Shown: positions 55,258-63,404 of the stretch, piece by piece
Position numbering within the stretch: position 1 is the first letter of the stretch
Layout: each line of letters begins with the position of its first letter
NCBI GenBank assembly: GCA_046352935.1
Contig: JAXMGR010000007.1
Location: 62,001-126,000 of the forward strand
Direction of reading: 5' to 3'
DNA length: 64,000 bases
Source: CAYWMY01 sp046352935
Lineage (GTDB): Bacteria > Pseudomonadota > Gammaproteobacteria > Steroidobacterales > Steroidobacteraceae
The notes under the pieces: model-generated
Databases searched by the model: none
What the model was told of the DNA's origin: nothing
The model's input: the letters and a program-made list of their open reading frames with translations, nothing else
Made by a program: the position numbers and the translations under genes

Positions 55258-55477
55258 CGGCGCGTCGCGGGAATGAGTGCGGGCGCGGCCCTGGGCGGCT
55301 GCGCCGGGTCTCGCGCGACGGTCATCGAGGGCGCGGATGGCCGCGTACTGAACGTTCGGCCGATTGACGTGTTATGCGACGGGTGCTGTAGTGGAACCAG
55401 CAACTTGCAAGGGAGGCGGCATGCTATTCGACACTTTCGTCGTGTTTCTTTGCGACGTTTCGGTCGTCGACTAAGAA
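55258..55477. other. Boundary region between aqpZ and the cassette array, no supported gene
   Basis: No coding region is supported. A GTTATGCGACGGG near 55371 and a TAAGAAGTTAGAC at the right end look like parts of an integron recombination site (attI-like or a degenerate attC without a matching left arm). The GC-rich first half continues aqpZ-type sequence, the second half is lower GC. This is where the insertion point of the array probably lies. Confidence 0.5.
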
Positions 55478-55484
55478 GTTAGAC
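55478..55484 (+). other. First integron core site GTTAGAC (left border of the array)
   Basis: GTTAGAC fits the GTTRRRY core. The attC R'' box of the cassette that follows is GTCTAAC (55968-55974), its exact reverse complement, as expected for a cassette inserted by recombination at this core. It probably belongs to an attI-like or degenerate attC site. Confidence 0.7.
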
Positions 55485-55493
55485 GGCAGGGAG

Positions 55494-55973
55494 ATGTCTC
55501 CGCATTGGGAAACGTTGCGGCACGCGTACGGAGCGGCAGGCGACATCCCCATGCTCCTCGCCGATGCCGCAACCGATCTTCGCCCTGGGCATGAGCCGAG
55601 CTCCACCTGGTTCCGGCTCTGGAGTGCTCTGTGCCATCAGGGCGATGCGTACTCGGCGAGCTATGCGGCAGTGCCGGAGCTAGTCCGACTTGCGCAAACA
55701 GCCGCCTACCGCGACAAATACGACCCTTTGCTTTTGGCCGCCCACATTGAATTGGCCCGCCTTGAGGGTACAGGCCCTGAACTACCAGATGACTATTCCA
55801 GCTCATATGAGGCCGCGCTAAAGCGTGGAATTGAATTGGCGGCAGAGGCCCTGAAAAACGAAACGCTGGACCTCGACTCTATCCGGGCCTTTCGTGGCTG
55901 CGTGGCGGCGTTTCGTGGTGAGTTGCGAGCTGCGCGCGATATTCTTGATCCGGACGATGAGAGTGCCGTCTAA
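55494..55973 (+). CDS. Cassette-encoded hypothetical protein
   Basis: A 159-residue acidic, helical protein beginning MSPHWETLRHAYGAAGDIPMLL and containing ALCHQGDAYSASYAAVPELVRLA, a pattern seen in HEAT-like or immunity-type hypothetical proteins. No function is assigned. The ATG is ten bases after the core site and the stop lies inside the attC R'' box, the usual tight packing of an integron cassette. Codon use is less GC-biased than the chromosome. Confidence 0.75.
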   Translation: MSPHWETLRHAYGAAGDIPMLLADAATDLRPGHEPSSTWFRLWSALCHQGDAYSASYAAVPELVRLAQTAAYRDKYDPLLLAAHIELARLEGTGPELPDDYSSSYEAALKRGIELAAEALKNETLDLDSIRAFRGCVAAFRGELRAARDILDPDDESAV

Positions 55974-55980
55974 CAACTCG
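55968..55980 (+). other. attC left part, interrupted by an insertion sequence
   Basis: GTCTAAC (R'') followed by AACTCG is the left end of an attC. The rest of the site, including a 15-bp stem and the right core GTTGGAC, resumes at 57412 after the IS110/IS1111-type element. Confidence 0.65.
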
Positions 55981-57414
55981 TATATGGACTCCCCCTGCAA
56001 GAGGGAGAAGTAATCGAGGGTGAGGGCTGATCGGGAGACGCCTGCAGTCGTATATCCGGCATCTGTGGTGGGATTCTGAGATCCCGTGCCGAGATGGAAT
56101 CTGCGTTCGCGCGGCGCCAATCGCTACGAGCGGCGGCTGAAGCGCCGGAGTTGTTATCGGCGTGACGCGCGATGGGAGTGCCCGAGTTGGCCATGATGGG
56201 CGATTACTCTCCGAGCAAGCGTGGGTGGGACATGTCGGTGCTCAGGCGGGCATGGGGAACGCCTGACGCGTGAGTTTCTTGGGAGCGGGTGCGGCGCCGT
56301 AGGGCGCGTGATCACGCAGCGTGGCGAAGCAGATGCGCGCGAGCTTGTTGGCGAGTGCGCAGGTGGCTTTGTTGTGGTTGGCGCGCGAGTGCAGCGAGCG
56401 CCCATTGCCGCAGCGGATCGAGCGGCCAGCCGAGGCGTTGCGAGACGGTGGCGGCACCGAGATCCACCGCGCAGGCCGCCGTGGGTAAGCAGCATGCGCA
56501 GATACCTGTCGCGCGCTTGGAGATGCGGCCGAGACGGCGGTAGCTGCCCGAGGAGTATTCATGGGCGTGAGGCCGAACCAGGAGGCGAAATAGCGTGCGT
56601 CCTTGAAGTGGGCGACGCTGCCGCCGGTGGCGGCCACCAGGGCGGTGGCAGTGAGCAGTCCGACGCCGAGGATGGTGAGCAGCGTGGTGCGGGATCGGAC
56701 TCGTGGGCCGCGGCGGCGATCAGCTCCTGTTCGAGCTGGGCGATGCGCGCCTCCAGCAGGCGGATCTCCTCGAGCAGTTGCTTCATCGGCTCGCGCAGCA
56801 GCATGGGGATCTCGGATCCCGGATCGGCCAGCACGCGGGCGATCTGCTCGGTGCCGACCCGACTGCCCGCCGAAATGCACAGACCGAACTCGCGGCAGCA
56901 GCCGCGCAGGGTATTGATGCGGGCGGTGCGCGTGGCCATCCACGCCGAACGGACCCGGTGCAGGCTCTGCAGCGCTTGTTGCTCGACGGATTTGATGCGC
57001 ACCGGCACGACATCGGCGCAGCGCAGCGCTTCGAGCAGTGCGGCGGCATCGGCGGCGTCGGTCTTGTTGCGCTTCACGTAGGCGCGGACGTAGCGCGGCG
57101 GCAGCAGCGTGACGGTGATCCCCTGCGCCTGCAGGCGGCGTGCCCAGAAGTGTGCCGAGCCGCAGGCTTCCATGACGACACGCTCGACGACACGGTTGTG
57201 GAACCAGCGTTCGAACTGGCTGCGCGTCAGCCTTGCACGATCGACGATGCGCCAGTGGCCATCGGCGACGGCCAGCTCGAAGACGCTCTTTGCCAAATCG
57301 ACGGCGACGGTCGTAGCATCCATCTCGGACTCCTCCTGGTTGGCGCTGACGGTCACACCACATGATGACAGCTGGCACGATGATGCCGAATCAAGATCAG
57401 GGGGAGTCCATCCC
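55981..57414 (-). mobile_element. IS110/IS1111-type insertion sequence in an attC site
   Basis: The element carries a broken IS110-family transposase. A 14-bp inverted repeat, ATGGACTCCCCCTG (55984-55997) and its exact reverse complement (57398-57411), lies close to each end, the sub-terminal repeat typical of the IS1111 subgroup. It interrupts an attC between R'' and the stem. IS1111-attC elements are known to target integron attC sites. The boundaries are approximate within a few bases. Confidence 0.8.
56242..57323 (-). pseudogene. IS110-family transposase, frameshifted
   Basis: It begins at ATG 57323 (MDATTVAVDLAKSVFELAVADG) with a DEDD-type N-terminal domain and MEACGSAHFWARRL, then a leucine-rich helix. 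Near 56700 the frame changes, and the C-terminal transposase_20 part (TILGVGLLTATALVAATGG, FASWFGLTPM) continues in another frame. At least one more shift occurs near 56560 before the true end APKKLTRQAFPMPA. The length of 1,082 bp is not a multiple of three. Protein homology is continuous across frames, so this is a recently broken gene or has consensus errors. Confidence 0.85.
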
Positions 57415-57539
57415 ATCACTGGACGGATCTCGCGGCGGGTCGGGTCTTCGTTTGAGGCGGGAGGTACAAGGATGTTGTCGATAAAGAGTCTTCGGTCGGG
57501 TCGCGGGTCGCCGCGAGTCCGTCAGCTCAGCCGTTGGAC
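57412..57539 (+). other. attC right part with core GTTGGAC
   Basis: A GACGGATCTCGCGGCG arm (57422-57437) pairs with CGCCGCGAGTCCGTC (57509-57523) except for one bulged base, as in attC stems. The core GTTGGAC (57533-57539) closes the site and starts the next cassette. R'' of the left part (GTCTAAC) pairs six of seven with this core. Confidence 0.6.
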
Positions 57540-57542
57540 GTC

Positions 57543-58247
57543 ATGAAACTGCCGCTCGCTCTTATAGTTTTAGGTGTGGCGTGCGTCGCTTATTCAGTCG
57601 TGCTTTCGCCATACACCGATGATGATCTTTTCATGGAGCGATACATGGCTCTGTCCTCCGGGCAGAGCGCAGAGTACTGGAAACTCAGAGACGAAATGCT
57701 CACGCCAAAGTACAAGCTCCAAGATTACGGGTGCACAATTCTTTTGGGAGGCATTGGACTCTTTATCACACGCCGGAAGAGTCAATACTTCCTCAGATCC
57801 CCGAAGTCAAAAGCAATTTTGATCGTCATTGCGGTTTCGGCGCCTATCTTGTCTGTAGGCGCGTATGTGTTCGATCTGCTTCAAGGGATGTACCGAGGGG
57901 AGTATCCCCATTGGGCTGATTCGTTGGGTATTCCGTTTGCGGGCCTACCTTTTCTGTTGACGGTTGCAATGCTGTGGTCCCTGGCGCATCTAGGATTCAT
58001 ACACGGCAGTAATACTGCAGGCGCCAATCTTTCGCTAGCAGTATCGGCCCGTGCAAATTGGTGGCTGCTGTTCGTGTCAGGTCTCACAACTGTGCTTGTA
58101 GCACTGCTCGCAATTGATGGAGCGTACTGGTATGCACTCCCCGGGGTATTGTGGCTTTACTTCTATCTTTCATTGGCCGCTAATCGCATTGCCACAAATG
58201 ACGTCCAACAAACCAGTGCAGCCGACAACGCTTCGCGTTGCGGCTGA
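57543..58247 (+). CDS. Cassette-encoded membrane protein
   Basis: A 234-residue protein with about six hydrophobic segments (for example LALIVLGVACVAYSVVL, CTILLGGIGLFI, AILIVIAVSAPILSV, LPFLLTVAMLWSLAHLGFI, LLFVSGLTTVLVALLAI and ALPGVLWLYFYLSLAA). No family recognised; such membrane proteins are common cassette cargo. Base composition is about 47-50% GC by eye, far below the chromosome. ATG 57543 lies four bases after the core; an earlier TTG in frame overlaps the core and is less likely. The stop lies inside attC. Confidence 0.85.
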   Translation: MKLPLALIVLGVACVAYSVVLSPYTDDDLFMERYMALSSGQSAEYWKLRDEMLTPKYKLQDYGCTILLGGIGLFITRRKSQYFLRSPKSKAILIVIAVSAPILSVGAYVFDLLQGMYRGEYPHWADSLGIPFAGLPFLLTVAMLWSLAHLGFIHGSNTAGANLSLAVSARANWWLLFVSGLTTVLVALLAIDGAYWYALPGVLWLYFYLSLAANRIATNDVQQTSAADNASRCG

Positions 58248-58262
58248 CCTTGCTCGTTAGGC
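58203..58262 (+). other. attC site (60 bp)
   Basis: R'' GTCCAAC (58203-58209), an inner stem CAGCCG...CGGCTG with AACGCTTCGCGTT loop, and core GTTAGGC (58256-58262). R'' is the exact reverse complement of the core that begins this cassette (GTTGGAC at 57533). Confidence 0.9.
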
Positions 58263-58331
58263 GGCTACGCTGATCCTCGCTGGGGCCGAGGTCCATGGCC
58301 GGAGCGCGCAGCGCGTGCTACCTTCGAGTCG

Positions 58332-58943
58332 ATGGACACACGCGCACGAGGCACGGCGCCAGTCGCGCCGGTAAGCATCCGGCCGGCGCAGGCGCGGACG
58401 CCGGACGCGATCTGGCCTGCTCGACCGGCGGCTGCTGGGCCGGCGGGCTATGCGCTACCGTCCGACCTCGGCCGGGGGGCCGCCCTCGCTTACTGGACCG
58501 GTTCCGACCGCGAGACCTTCGTCGCCGAGGCCGGCGGCGAGGTGCTGGGCACGTACTACCTCCGGGCGAACCAAGCGGGCGGCGGCACCCATGTCGCCAA
58601 CTGCGGGTACGTGACCGGGGCGTGGGCCGGGGGGCGCGGCGTCGCCGGGCCGTAGTACTCGACGGCCATGCCGCGGGCGCTGGAGTTCCCGCGACCGTTC
58701 AACTTCGTCGTCAGCACGAACGAGCGCGCGGTGCGGCTGTGGCAGCGCCTCGGGTTCGCGATGGTCAGCCGGCTACCTCGGCGATTTCCGCCGGCCGTCG
58801 GGCAGTACGTGGATGCGCTGGTCATGTTCACGCCCGCTGTGACCGCCAGGCACAGGGCTCCCTGCCGTGGTAAACCTGACCCAGCGGCGTTGCGCACACG
58901 GCGCCGCCCTGGCGATGCACTGCAACTGGCAAAGCGGCCATAG
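58332..58943 (+). pseudogene. GNAT acetyltransferase cassette gene, disrupted
   Basis: Two pieces of a GNAT N-acetyltransferase lie in the same frame. The first has GEVLGTYYLRANQAGGGTHVANCGYVTGAWAGGRGVAG and ends at a TAG (58653-58655). The second has FNFVVSTNERAVRLWQRLGFAMVSRLP and YVDALVMF, the conserved C-terminal acetyl-CoA-binding part. Between them about 15 residues do not match the family, which suggests compensating small insertions or deletions. The cassette starts at core GTTAGGC (58256). Read as a broken gene or sequence errors. Confidence 0.75.
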
Positions 58944-58999
58944 CTCCTCCTCAGACAGGGCGCAGCGTGGGCCGCTTTGCAGCTGAGCTTGGGCGTTAG
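58915..58999 (+). other. attC of the GNAT cassette, core split by IS5-type elements
   Basis: A perfect 11-bp stem GCAAAGCGGCC (58929-58939) / GGCCGCTTTGC (58970-58980) is followed by GCTGAGCTTGGGCGTTAG, where the core GTTAG is cut by two tandem insertion sequences and resumes as TTAGACGCC at 61663. The left limit is approximate and R'' is poorly conserved. Confidence 0.6.
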
Positions 59000-60331
59000 C
59001 AGTCCGTTGAAATTTGCGTTTCGCGCGGGTGTGGCATGGGGATCATAATGATCGGGGCATTCGGGCCGAGCGAAGAGGCGAGCAGCATGCGCGGAGCGGA
59101 TGTGACGCAGGAGCGGCTGTTCAGCTACGTGACGCCGGAGGACTTTGCGCCGCAGGCGCATCCATTGCGACCGATTCGGGAGATCGTGAACGCGGCGCTG
59201 CGGGAGATGGACGGGACGTTTGCGGCGATGTATGCGCCGACCGGACGGGAGTCGATCCCACCGGAGCAGCTGCTGCGCGGCCTGCTGCTGCAGGCGCTGT
59301 ACGGCCTGCGCAGCGAGCGGCTGCTGTGCGAGCAGCTGGGGTACAACCTGCTGTATCGCTGGTTCGTGGGGCTGACGCTGGAGAGCCCGCCGTGGGATCA
59401 CTCGACGTACAGCAAGAACCGCGACCGGCTGATCGCGCACGAGGTGATGCGCGAGCTGTTTGAGCGGGTGCTGGAGCGGGCGCGCGCGGCCGGACTGCTG
59501 AGCGCGGAGCACTTCTCGGTCGATGGCACGCTGATCCGTGCCTGGGCGTCGCAGCGCAGCGTGGTGCCGAAGGACGGCCCGCCGCCCCCGACGAGCGGCA
59601 GTGCGCGCAATCCGGAAGTGAACTTCAAGGGCACGAAGCGCAGCAACGACACGCACCAGAGCTATACCGATCCCGACGCGCGCCTGGCGACGAAGTCCTC
59701 GAAGACGGCCGCGGTGCCGGCCTACATGGGCCATGTGCTGACCGAGAATCGGAACGGTCTGGTGGTCGCCAGCCGGCTGACGCAGGCCGGCGGCAGCGCC
59801 GAGCGCGACGCCGCCCTGGACATGCTGGGCGAGCTGCCGGGCACGCAGCGCAAGACCGTGGGCGCCGACAAAGCCTACGACACGGCCGACTTCGTTGCGG
59901 GTTGTCGGGACGTGAACGTCACGCCGCATGTTGCGCAGAACACGACCAATCGGGCGAGCCGGATCGACGGCCGGACGACGCGGCATCCGGGCTACGCCCT
60001 GAGCCAGGTCGCGCGCAAGCTCATCGAGACGGTGTTCGGTGACGCCAAGCAGCACGGCCTGCTGCGCCAGGTGAAGCTGCGCGGTCTCGATCGGGTCGAG
60101 CTGCTGTTCACGTTGGCGGCGACGGTCGTGAACCTGCGCCGGCTGCCGCCGCTGCTGGCACCGCAGCTCGGTCGATAGCGAAAACCAGGGAACGGTGTCG
60201 GGTGAGCGCACCGACGAGCCACGAATGAGCCAACACAGCGTCCTCAACCGAGAAAACCAGCTGTTCCAGCCGGCCCGCTTGATCGCTGACTCCACTCGCA
60301 TCGCGTTCACTGGTCGCTTTTCAACGAACTG
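59000..60331 (+). mobile_element. IS5-family insertion sequence, copy 1
   Basis: A 1,332-bp element. Ends CAGTCCGTTGAAA and (reverse complement) CAGTTCGTTGAAAA are imperfect inverted repeats. A four-base TTAG flanks it on both sides (58996-58999 and 60332-60335), matching the YTAR target duplications of IS5-type elements. It contains one intact transposase gene. Confidence 0.88.
59087..60178 (+). CDS. IS5-family transposase (intact)
   Basis: A 363-residue DDE transposase. MRGADVTQERLFSYVTPEDF and HPLRPIREIVNAALREMDGTF mark the N-terminal domain; YSKNRDRL and the catalytic FSVDGTLIRAWAS, the aspartate segment VGADKAYDTADFV and the glutamate region RKLIETVFGDAK follow. The length is normal for this family and no frameshift is seen, so it may be active. 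GAGGCGAG lies upstream of the ATG. Confidence 0.92.
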   Translation: MRGADVTQERLFSYVTPEDFAPQAHPLRPIREIVNAALREMDGTFAAMYAPTGRESIPPEQLLRGLLLQALYGLRSERLLCEQLGYNLLYRWFVGLTLESPPWDHSTYSKNRDRLIAHEVMRELFERVLERARAAGLLSAEHFSVDGTLIRAWASQRSVVPKDGPPPPTSGSARNPEVNFKGTKRSNDTHQSYTDPDARLATKSSKTAAVPAYMGHVLTENRNGLVVASRLTQAGGSAERDAALDMLGELPGTQRKTVGADKAYDTADFVAGCRDVNVTPHVAQNTTNRASRIDGRTTRHPGYALSQVARKLIETVFGDAKQHGLLRQVKLRGLDRVELLFTLAATVVNLRRLPPLLAPQLGR

Positions 60332-60335
60332 TTAG

Positions 60336-61662
60336 CAGTCCGTTGAAATTTGCGTTTCGCGCGGGTGTGGCATGGGGATCATAATGATCGGGGCATTCGG
60401 GCCGAGCGAAGAGAGGCGAGCAGCATGCGCGGAGCGGATGTGACGCAGGAGCGGCTGTTCAGCTACGTGACGCCGGAGGACTTTGTGCCGCAGGCGCATC
60501 CATTGCGACCGATTCGGGAGATCGTGAACGCGGCGCTGCGGGAGATGGACGGGACGTTTGCGGCGATGTATGCGCCGACCGGACGGGAGTCGATCCCACC
60601 GGAGCAGCTGCTGCGCGGCCTGCTGCTGCAGGCGCTGTACGGCCTGCGCAGCGAGCGGCTGCTGTGCGAGCAGCTGGGGTACAACCTGCTGTATCGCTGG
60701 TTCGTGGGGCTGACGCTGGAGAGCCCGCCGTGGGATCACTCGACGTACAGCAAGAACCGCGACCGGCTGATCGCGCACGAGGTGATGCGCGAGCTGTTTG
60801 AGCGGGTGCTGGAGCGGGCGCGCGCGGCCGGACTGCTGAGCGCGGAGCACTTCTCGGTCGATGGCACGCTGATCCGTGCCTGGGCGTCCTGGCACGGCGT
60901 GGTGCCGAAGGACGGCCGCCGCCCCGACGAGCGGCAGTGCGCGCAATCCGGAAGTGAACTTCAAGGGCACGAAGCGCAGCAACGACACGCACCAGAGCTA
61001 TACCGATCCCGACGCGCGCCTGGCGACGAAGTCCTCGAAGACGGCCGCGGTGCCGGCCTACATGGGCCATGTGCTGACCGAGAATCGGAACGGTCTGGTG
61101 GTCGCCAGCCGGCTGACGCAGGCCGGCGGCAGCGCCGAGCGCGACGCCGCCCTGGACATGCTGGGCGAGCTGCCGGGCACGCAGCGCAAGACCGTGGGCG
61201 CCGACAAAGCCTACGACACGGCCGACTTCGTTGCGGGTTGTCGGGACGTGAACGTCACGCCGCATGTTGCGCAGAACACGACCAATCGGGCGAGCCGGAT
61301 CGACGGCCGGACGACGCGGCATCCGGGCTACGCCCTGAGCCAGGTCGCGCGCAAGCTCATCGAGACGGTGTTCGGTGACGCCGTAGCACGGCCTGCTGCG
61401 CCAGGTGAAGCTGCGCGGTCTCGATCGGGTCGAGCTGCTGTTCCCGTTGGCCTTGTGGTCGTGAACCTGCCGGCTGCCGCCGCTGCTGGCACCGCAGCTC
61501 GGTCGATAGCGAAAACCAGGGAACGGTGTCGGGTGAGCGCACCGACGAACCACGAATGAGCCAGCTTCGCCGATACTCTTGAGAAAACCGGCTGTTCCAG
61601 CCGGCCCGCTTGATCGCTGACTCCACTCGCATCGCGTTCACTGGTCGCTTTTCAACGAACTG
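60336..61662 (+). mobile_element. IS5-family insertion sequence, copy 2 (tandem)
   Basis: A second copy of the element, 1,327 bp, directly after copy 1, with the shared TTAG at 60332-60335 between them and TTAG again at 61663-61666. It is nearly identical to copy 1 except for several small insertions, deletions and substitutions, for example around 60412, 60890-60935 and 61381-61480. Confidence 0.88.
60425..61509 (+). pseudogene. IS5-family transposase, frameshifted copy
   Basis: It is the same protein as the intact copy until about residue 165 (the catalytic Asp region is kept). Single-base deletions in a C-rich run near 60917-60925 then change the frame; the remainder continues in the neighbouring frame from about 60910 (SARNPEVNFKGTKRSNDTH) and is disturbed again near 61381. 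It cannot make a full transposase as written. Confidence 0.85.
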
Positions 61663-61685
61663 TTAGACGCCACGAACCCCCTCAC

Positions 61686-62246
61686 ATGGAACCTCTCCCG
61701 GAAACCCTCCGCAGTGAGCTCGCCGCAGGCGAGCAAGTTCGTTGGTGGGGGCAACCGCGCCAGGGCCTCGTGCTGCGCGGCGCCGATGCATTCCTCATTC
61801 CCTTCAGCTTGCTCTGGTGTGGCTTCGCGGTCTTCTGGGAGCTCTCTGTTCTTGCCTCGCCCAATGCGCCACTCTTCTTCGCCCTCTTCGGCGTTCCCTT
61901 CGTCTTGGCCGGTGTCTACTTCGTTGTTGGTCGCTTCTTCGTCGACTCGCTGCAACGCAGCAAAACGCACTATGCGGTCACCACCGATCGGGTACTTATC
62001 GTCTCGGGCATGCTCCGTCGAAAGGTAAAGTCGCTGAGCCTGCGCACCCTCAGCGACGTTTCACTCAGTGAGGGTCGCAACGGTGACGGCTCAATTTCCT
62101 TTGGCAGTCAGTTTCCGTTTGCAGGCATGTTTGGTGGCATGGCTGGCTGGCCTGGGTCCGATCAATTCATCGGTCCGCGCTTCGAACTCATACCCAAGGC
62201 GAAGTCCGTGTACGAGGTGATTCGTGGCGCGCAGCGTGGCGTCTAA
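61686..62246 (+). CDS. Cassette-encoded membrane protein with bacterial PH domain
   Basis: A 186-residue protein. Two membrane helices (about residues 36-76) are followed by a bacterial PH-like domain with THYAVTTDRVLIVSGMLRRKVKSLSLRTLSDVSLSEG and a strand-rich end. The arrangement is typical of short YdbT/YvbH-like proteins; function unknown. The ATG is 20 bp after the core and the stop overlaps attC. Confidence 0.8.
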   Translation: MEPLPETLRSELAAGEQVRWWGQPRQGLVLRGADAFLIPFSLLWCGFAVFWELSVLASPNAPLFFALFGVPFVLAGVYFVVGRFFVDSLQRSKTHYAVTTDRVLIVSGMLRRKVKSLSLRTLSDVSLSEGRNGDGSISFGSQFPFAGMFGGMAGWPGSDQFIGPRFELIPKAKSVYEVIRGAQRGV

Positions 62247-62318
62247 CCCGTCGTTGCACCCGACCTGCGTCAGCCCGCTTCGCGGGCTGCCACAGGCGGG
62301 TGAACTCCAACGTTAGGC
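62241..62318 (+). other. attC site (78 bp)
   Basis: R'' GTCTAAC at 62241-62247, stem with AGCCCGCTTCGCGGGCT, and core GTTAGGC at 62312-62318. R'' exactly complements GTTAGAC, the core at the start of this cassette (61662-61668, reading across the IS junction). Confidence 0.92.
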
Positions 62319-62340
62319 AGCGCAAGTCCTCCTCCTCACC

Positions 62341-62721
62341 ATGAAGCCCACGTACTTCGACCTCACGGTTCCGGACGTAGCACGCGCCAAAGCATTCTTC
62401 GAGGAAGTCCTGGGCTGGCGCTTCCAGAAGTTCGATATGCCCTACGAGTACTACCGCATCCAAGCTGGTCCCGCGAACGAGCCAGGGATTGACGGTGGAA
62501 TCGGCGCTGTCAAAGACGCCCCACTCAGCGAGGGTCGACCGCTGACACAGGTCACTATCCCGGTGACGAGCCTTACTGAAACGCTCTCGCGTGTTGTCGC
62601 CAGCGGAGGCAGCATCGTCGAGGACCGCATGCCTATCCCTGGCATCGGCTGGTACGCAACGTGTGCCGAACCTGGTGGCCTCAAGTTCGGCCTCATCGAA
62701 GCAGATCCGACGGTCCAGTGA
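62341..62721 (+). CDS. Cassette-encoded VOC/glyoxalase-like protein
   Basis: A 126-residue single-domain vicinal-oxygen-chelate protein: KPTYFDLTVPDVARAKAFFEEVLGWRFQKF at the start, then DGGIGAV and a C-terminal EPGGLKFGLIEAD. The family includes glyoxalases, dioxygenases and drug-binding resistance proteins; the first metal ligand usually is His and here the equivalent position is Asp (YFDL), so a non-canonical metal site or simple ligand binding is possible. Lies in its own cassette with core GTTAGGC. Confidence 0.88.
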   Translation: MKPTYFDLTVPDVARAKAFFEEVLGWRFQKFDMPYEYYRIQAGPANEPGIDGGIGAVKDAPLSEGRPLTQVTIPVTSLTETLSRVVASGGSIVEDRMPIPGIGWYATCAEPGGLKFGLIEADPTVQ

Positions 62722-62728
62722 AGGCGCT

Positions 62729-62803
62729 GCCTAACCCGTCGTTGCACCCGACATGCGTCAGCCGGCTTCGCCGGCTGCCACATGCGGGTGAATAACGTTA
62801 GAC
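62729..62803 (+). other. attC site (75 bp)
   Basis: R'' GCCTAAC (62729-62735), stem AGCCGGCTTCGCCGGCT and core GTTAGAC (62797-62803). R'' exactly complements the core that begins the VOC cassette. The site is about 85-90% identical to the one at 62241, indicating a homogeneous attC family. Confidence 0.92.
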
Positions 62804-62844
62804 GCCTTCATTTGCTGCCTCGCAGCGGCCAGCTGTATCGGACC

Positions 62845-63066
62845 ATGATCGACTGGAGCGCCTGTTCCGCCGTTGAAAAGGACCCAAGCCGCGTCAGCGG
62901 CGCATGGGTGTTTCGGGGTACCCGCGTGCCTGTAACGGCGGCATAACACGGGAGCCTTGAAGACCCGGGCGCGGTCGCCGACTTTATTCAGTGGTTTCCG
63001 GGTGTCTCCCTGGAGCAGGTTCGCGCTGTTCTTGAACACGCCGCTCGCTCGCTCGAAGTTGCGTAA
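62845..63066 (+). pseudogene. DUF433 antitoxin-like gene with internal stop
   Basis: Reads MIDWSACSAVEKDPSRVSG, then GAWVFRGTRVPVTAA, a TAA at 62944-62946, and continues in the same frame as LEDPGAVADFIQWFPGVSLEQVRAVLEHAARSLEVA. The whole 73-codon frame aligns with the DUF433 family, so the stop is an in-frame lesion with a few neighbouring substitutions. DUF433 proteins are the antitoxin of a pair whose toxin follows here. The cassette begins at core 62797. Confidence 0.75.
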
Positions 63067-63387
63067 ATGCGGGTCCTGGCTGATCGAAGACGCCCGTACC
63101 GCTGCGAGCACTGCTGACCGGTCACACGGTGGCGACCGTTTATGAGCTCGGTTGGAGCCGGCTCACGAACGGTGACCTTCTCCGCCAGGCGAAGTCGCTG
63201 GCTGTTTGAAATCTTCGTTACCCACTGACCAGAATCTGCGCTACCGGCAGAACATCAGTGGCCGTGATTTGGCGATTGCCGTACTGATGGCAACGAGCTG
63301 GCCCCGCGTCAACGGCATGCCGCACAGGTCGTCAAGCAGATCGAATCGTTGGCTTCTGGTGGATACGTGGAGATCCGAATTCCCTGA
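63067..63387 (+). pseudogene. DUF5615 PIN-like toxin gene, multiply frameshifted
   Basis: Pieces in all three frames together give a complete DUF5615 (Mut7-C/PIN-like) protein: MRVLAD, KTPVPLRALLTGHTVATVYELGWSRLTNGDLLRQAKSLAV, FEIFVT, QNLRYRQNISGRDLAIAVLMATSWPRVNG and AAQVVKQIESLASGGYVEIRIP. At least three to four single-base shifts and a TGA separate them. The ATG follows the antitoxin stop immediately. The intact family is the putative nuclease toxin of the DUF433 pair. Confidence 0.75.
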
Positions 63388-63391
63388 AGGC

Positions 63392-63404
63392 GTCTAACAA
63401 CTCG
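63392..63404 (+). other. attC left part, second interrupted site
   Basis: GTCTAACAACTCG, identical to the sequence at 55968-55980, and again cut directly by the IS110/IS1111-type element. R'' is the exact complement of the GTTAGAC core that begins the DUF433/DUF5615 cassette. Confidence 0.7.

Noticed and set aside
55273..55482. A 69-codon frame after aqpZ
   Set aside because: No recognisable family, and it runs through the probable recombination site at the edge of the cassette array.
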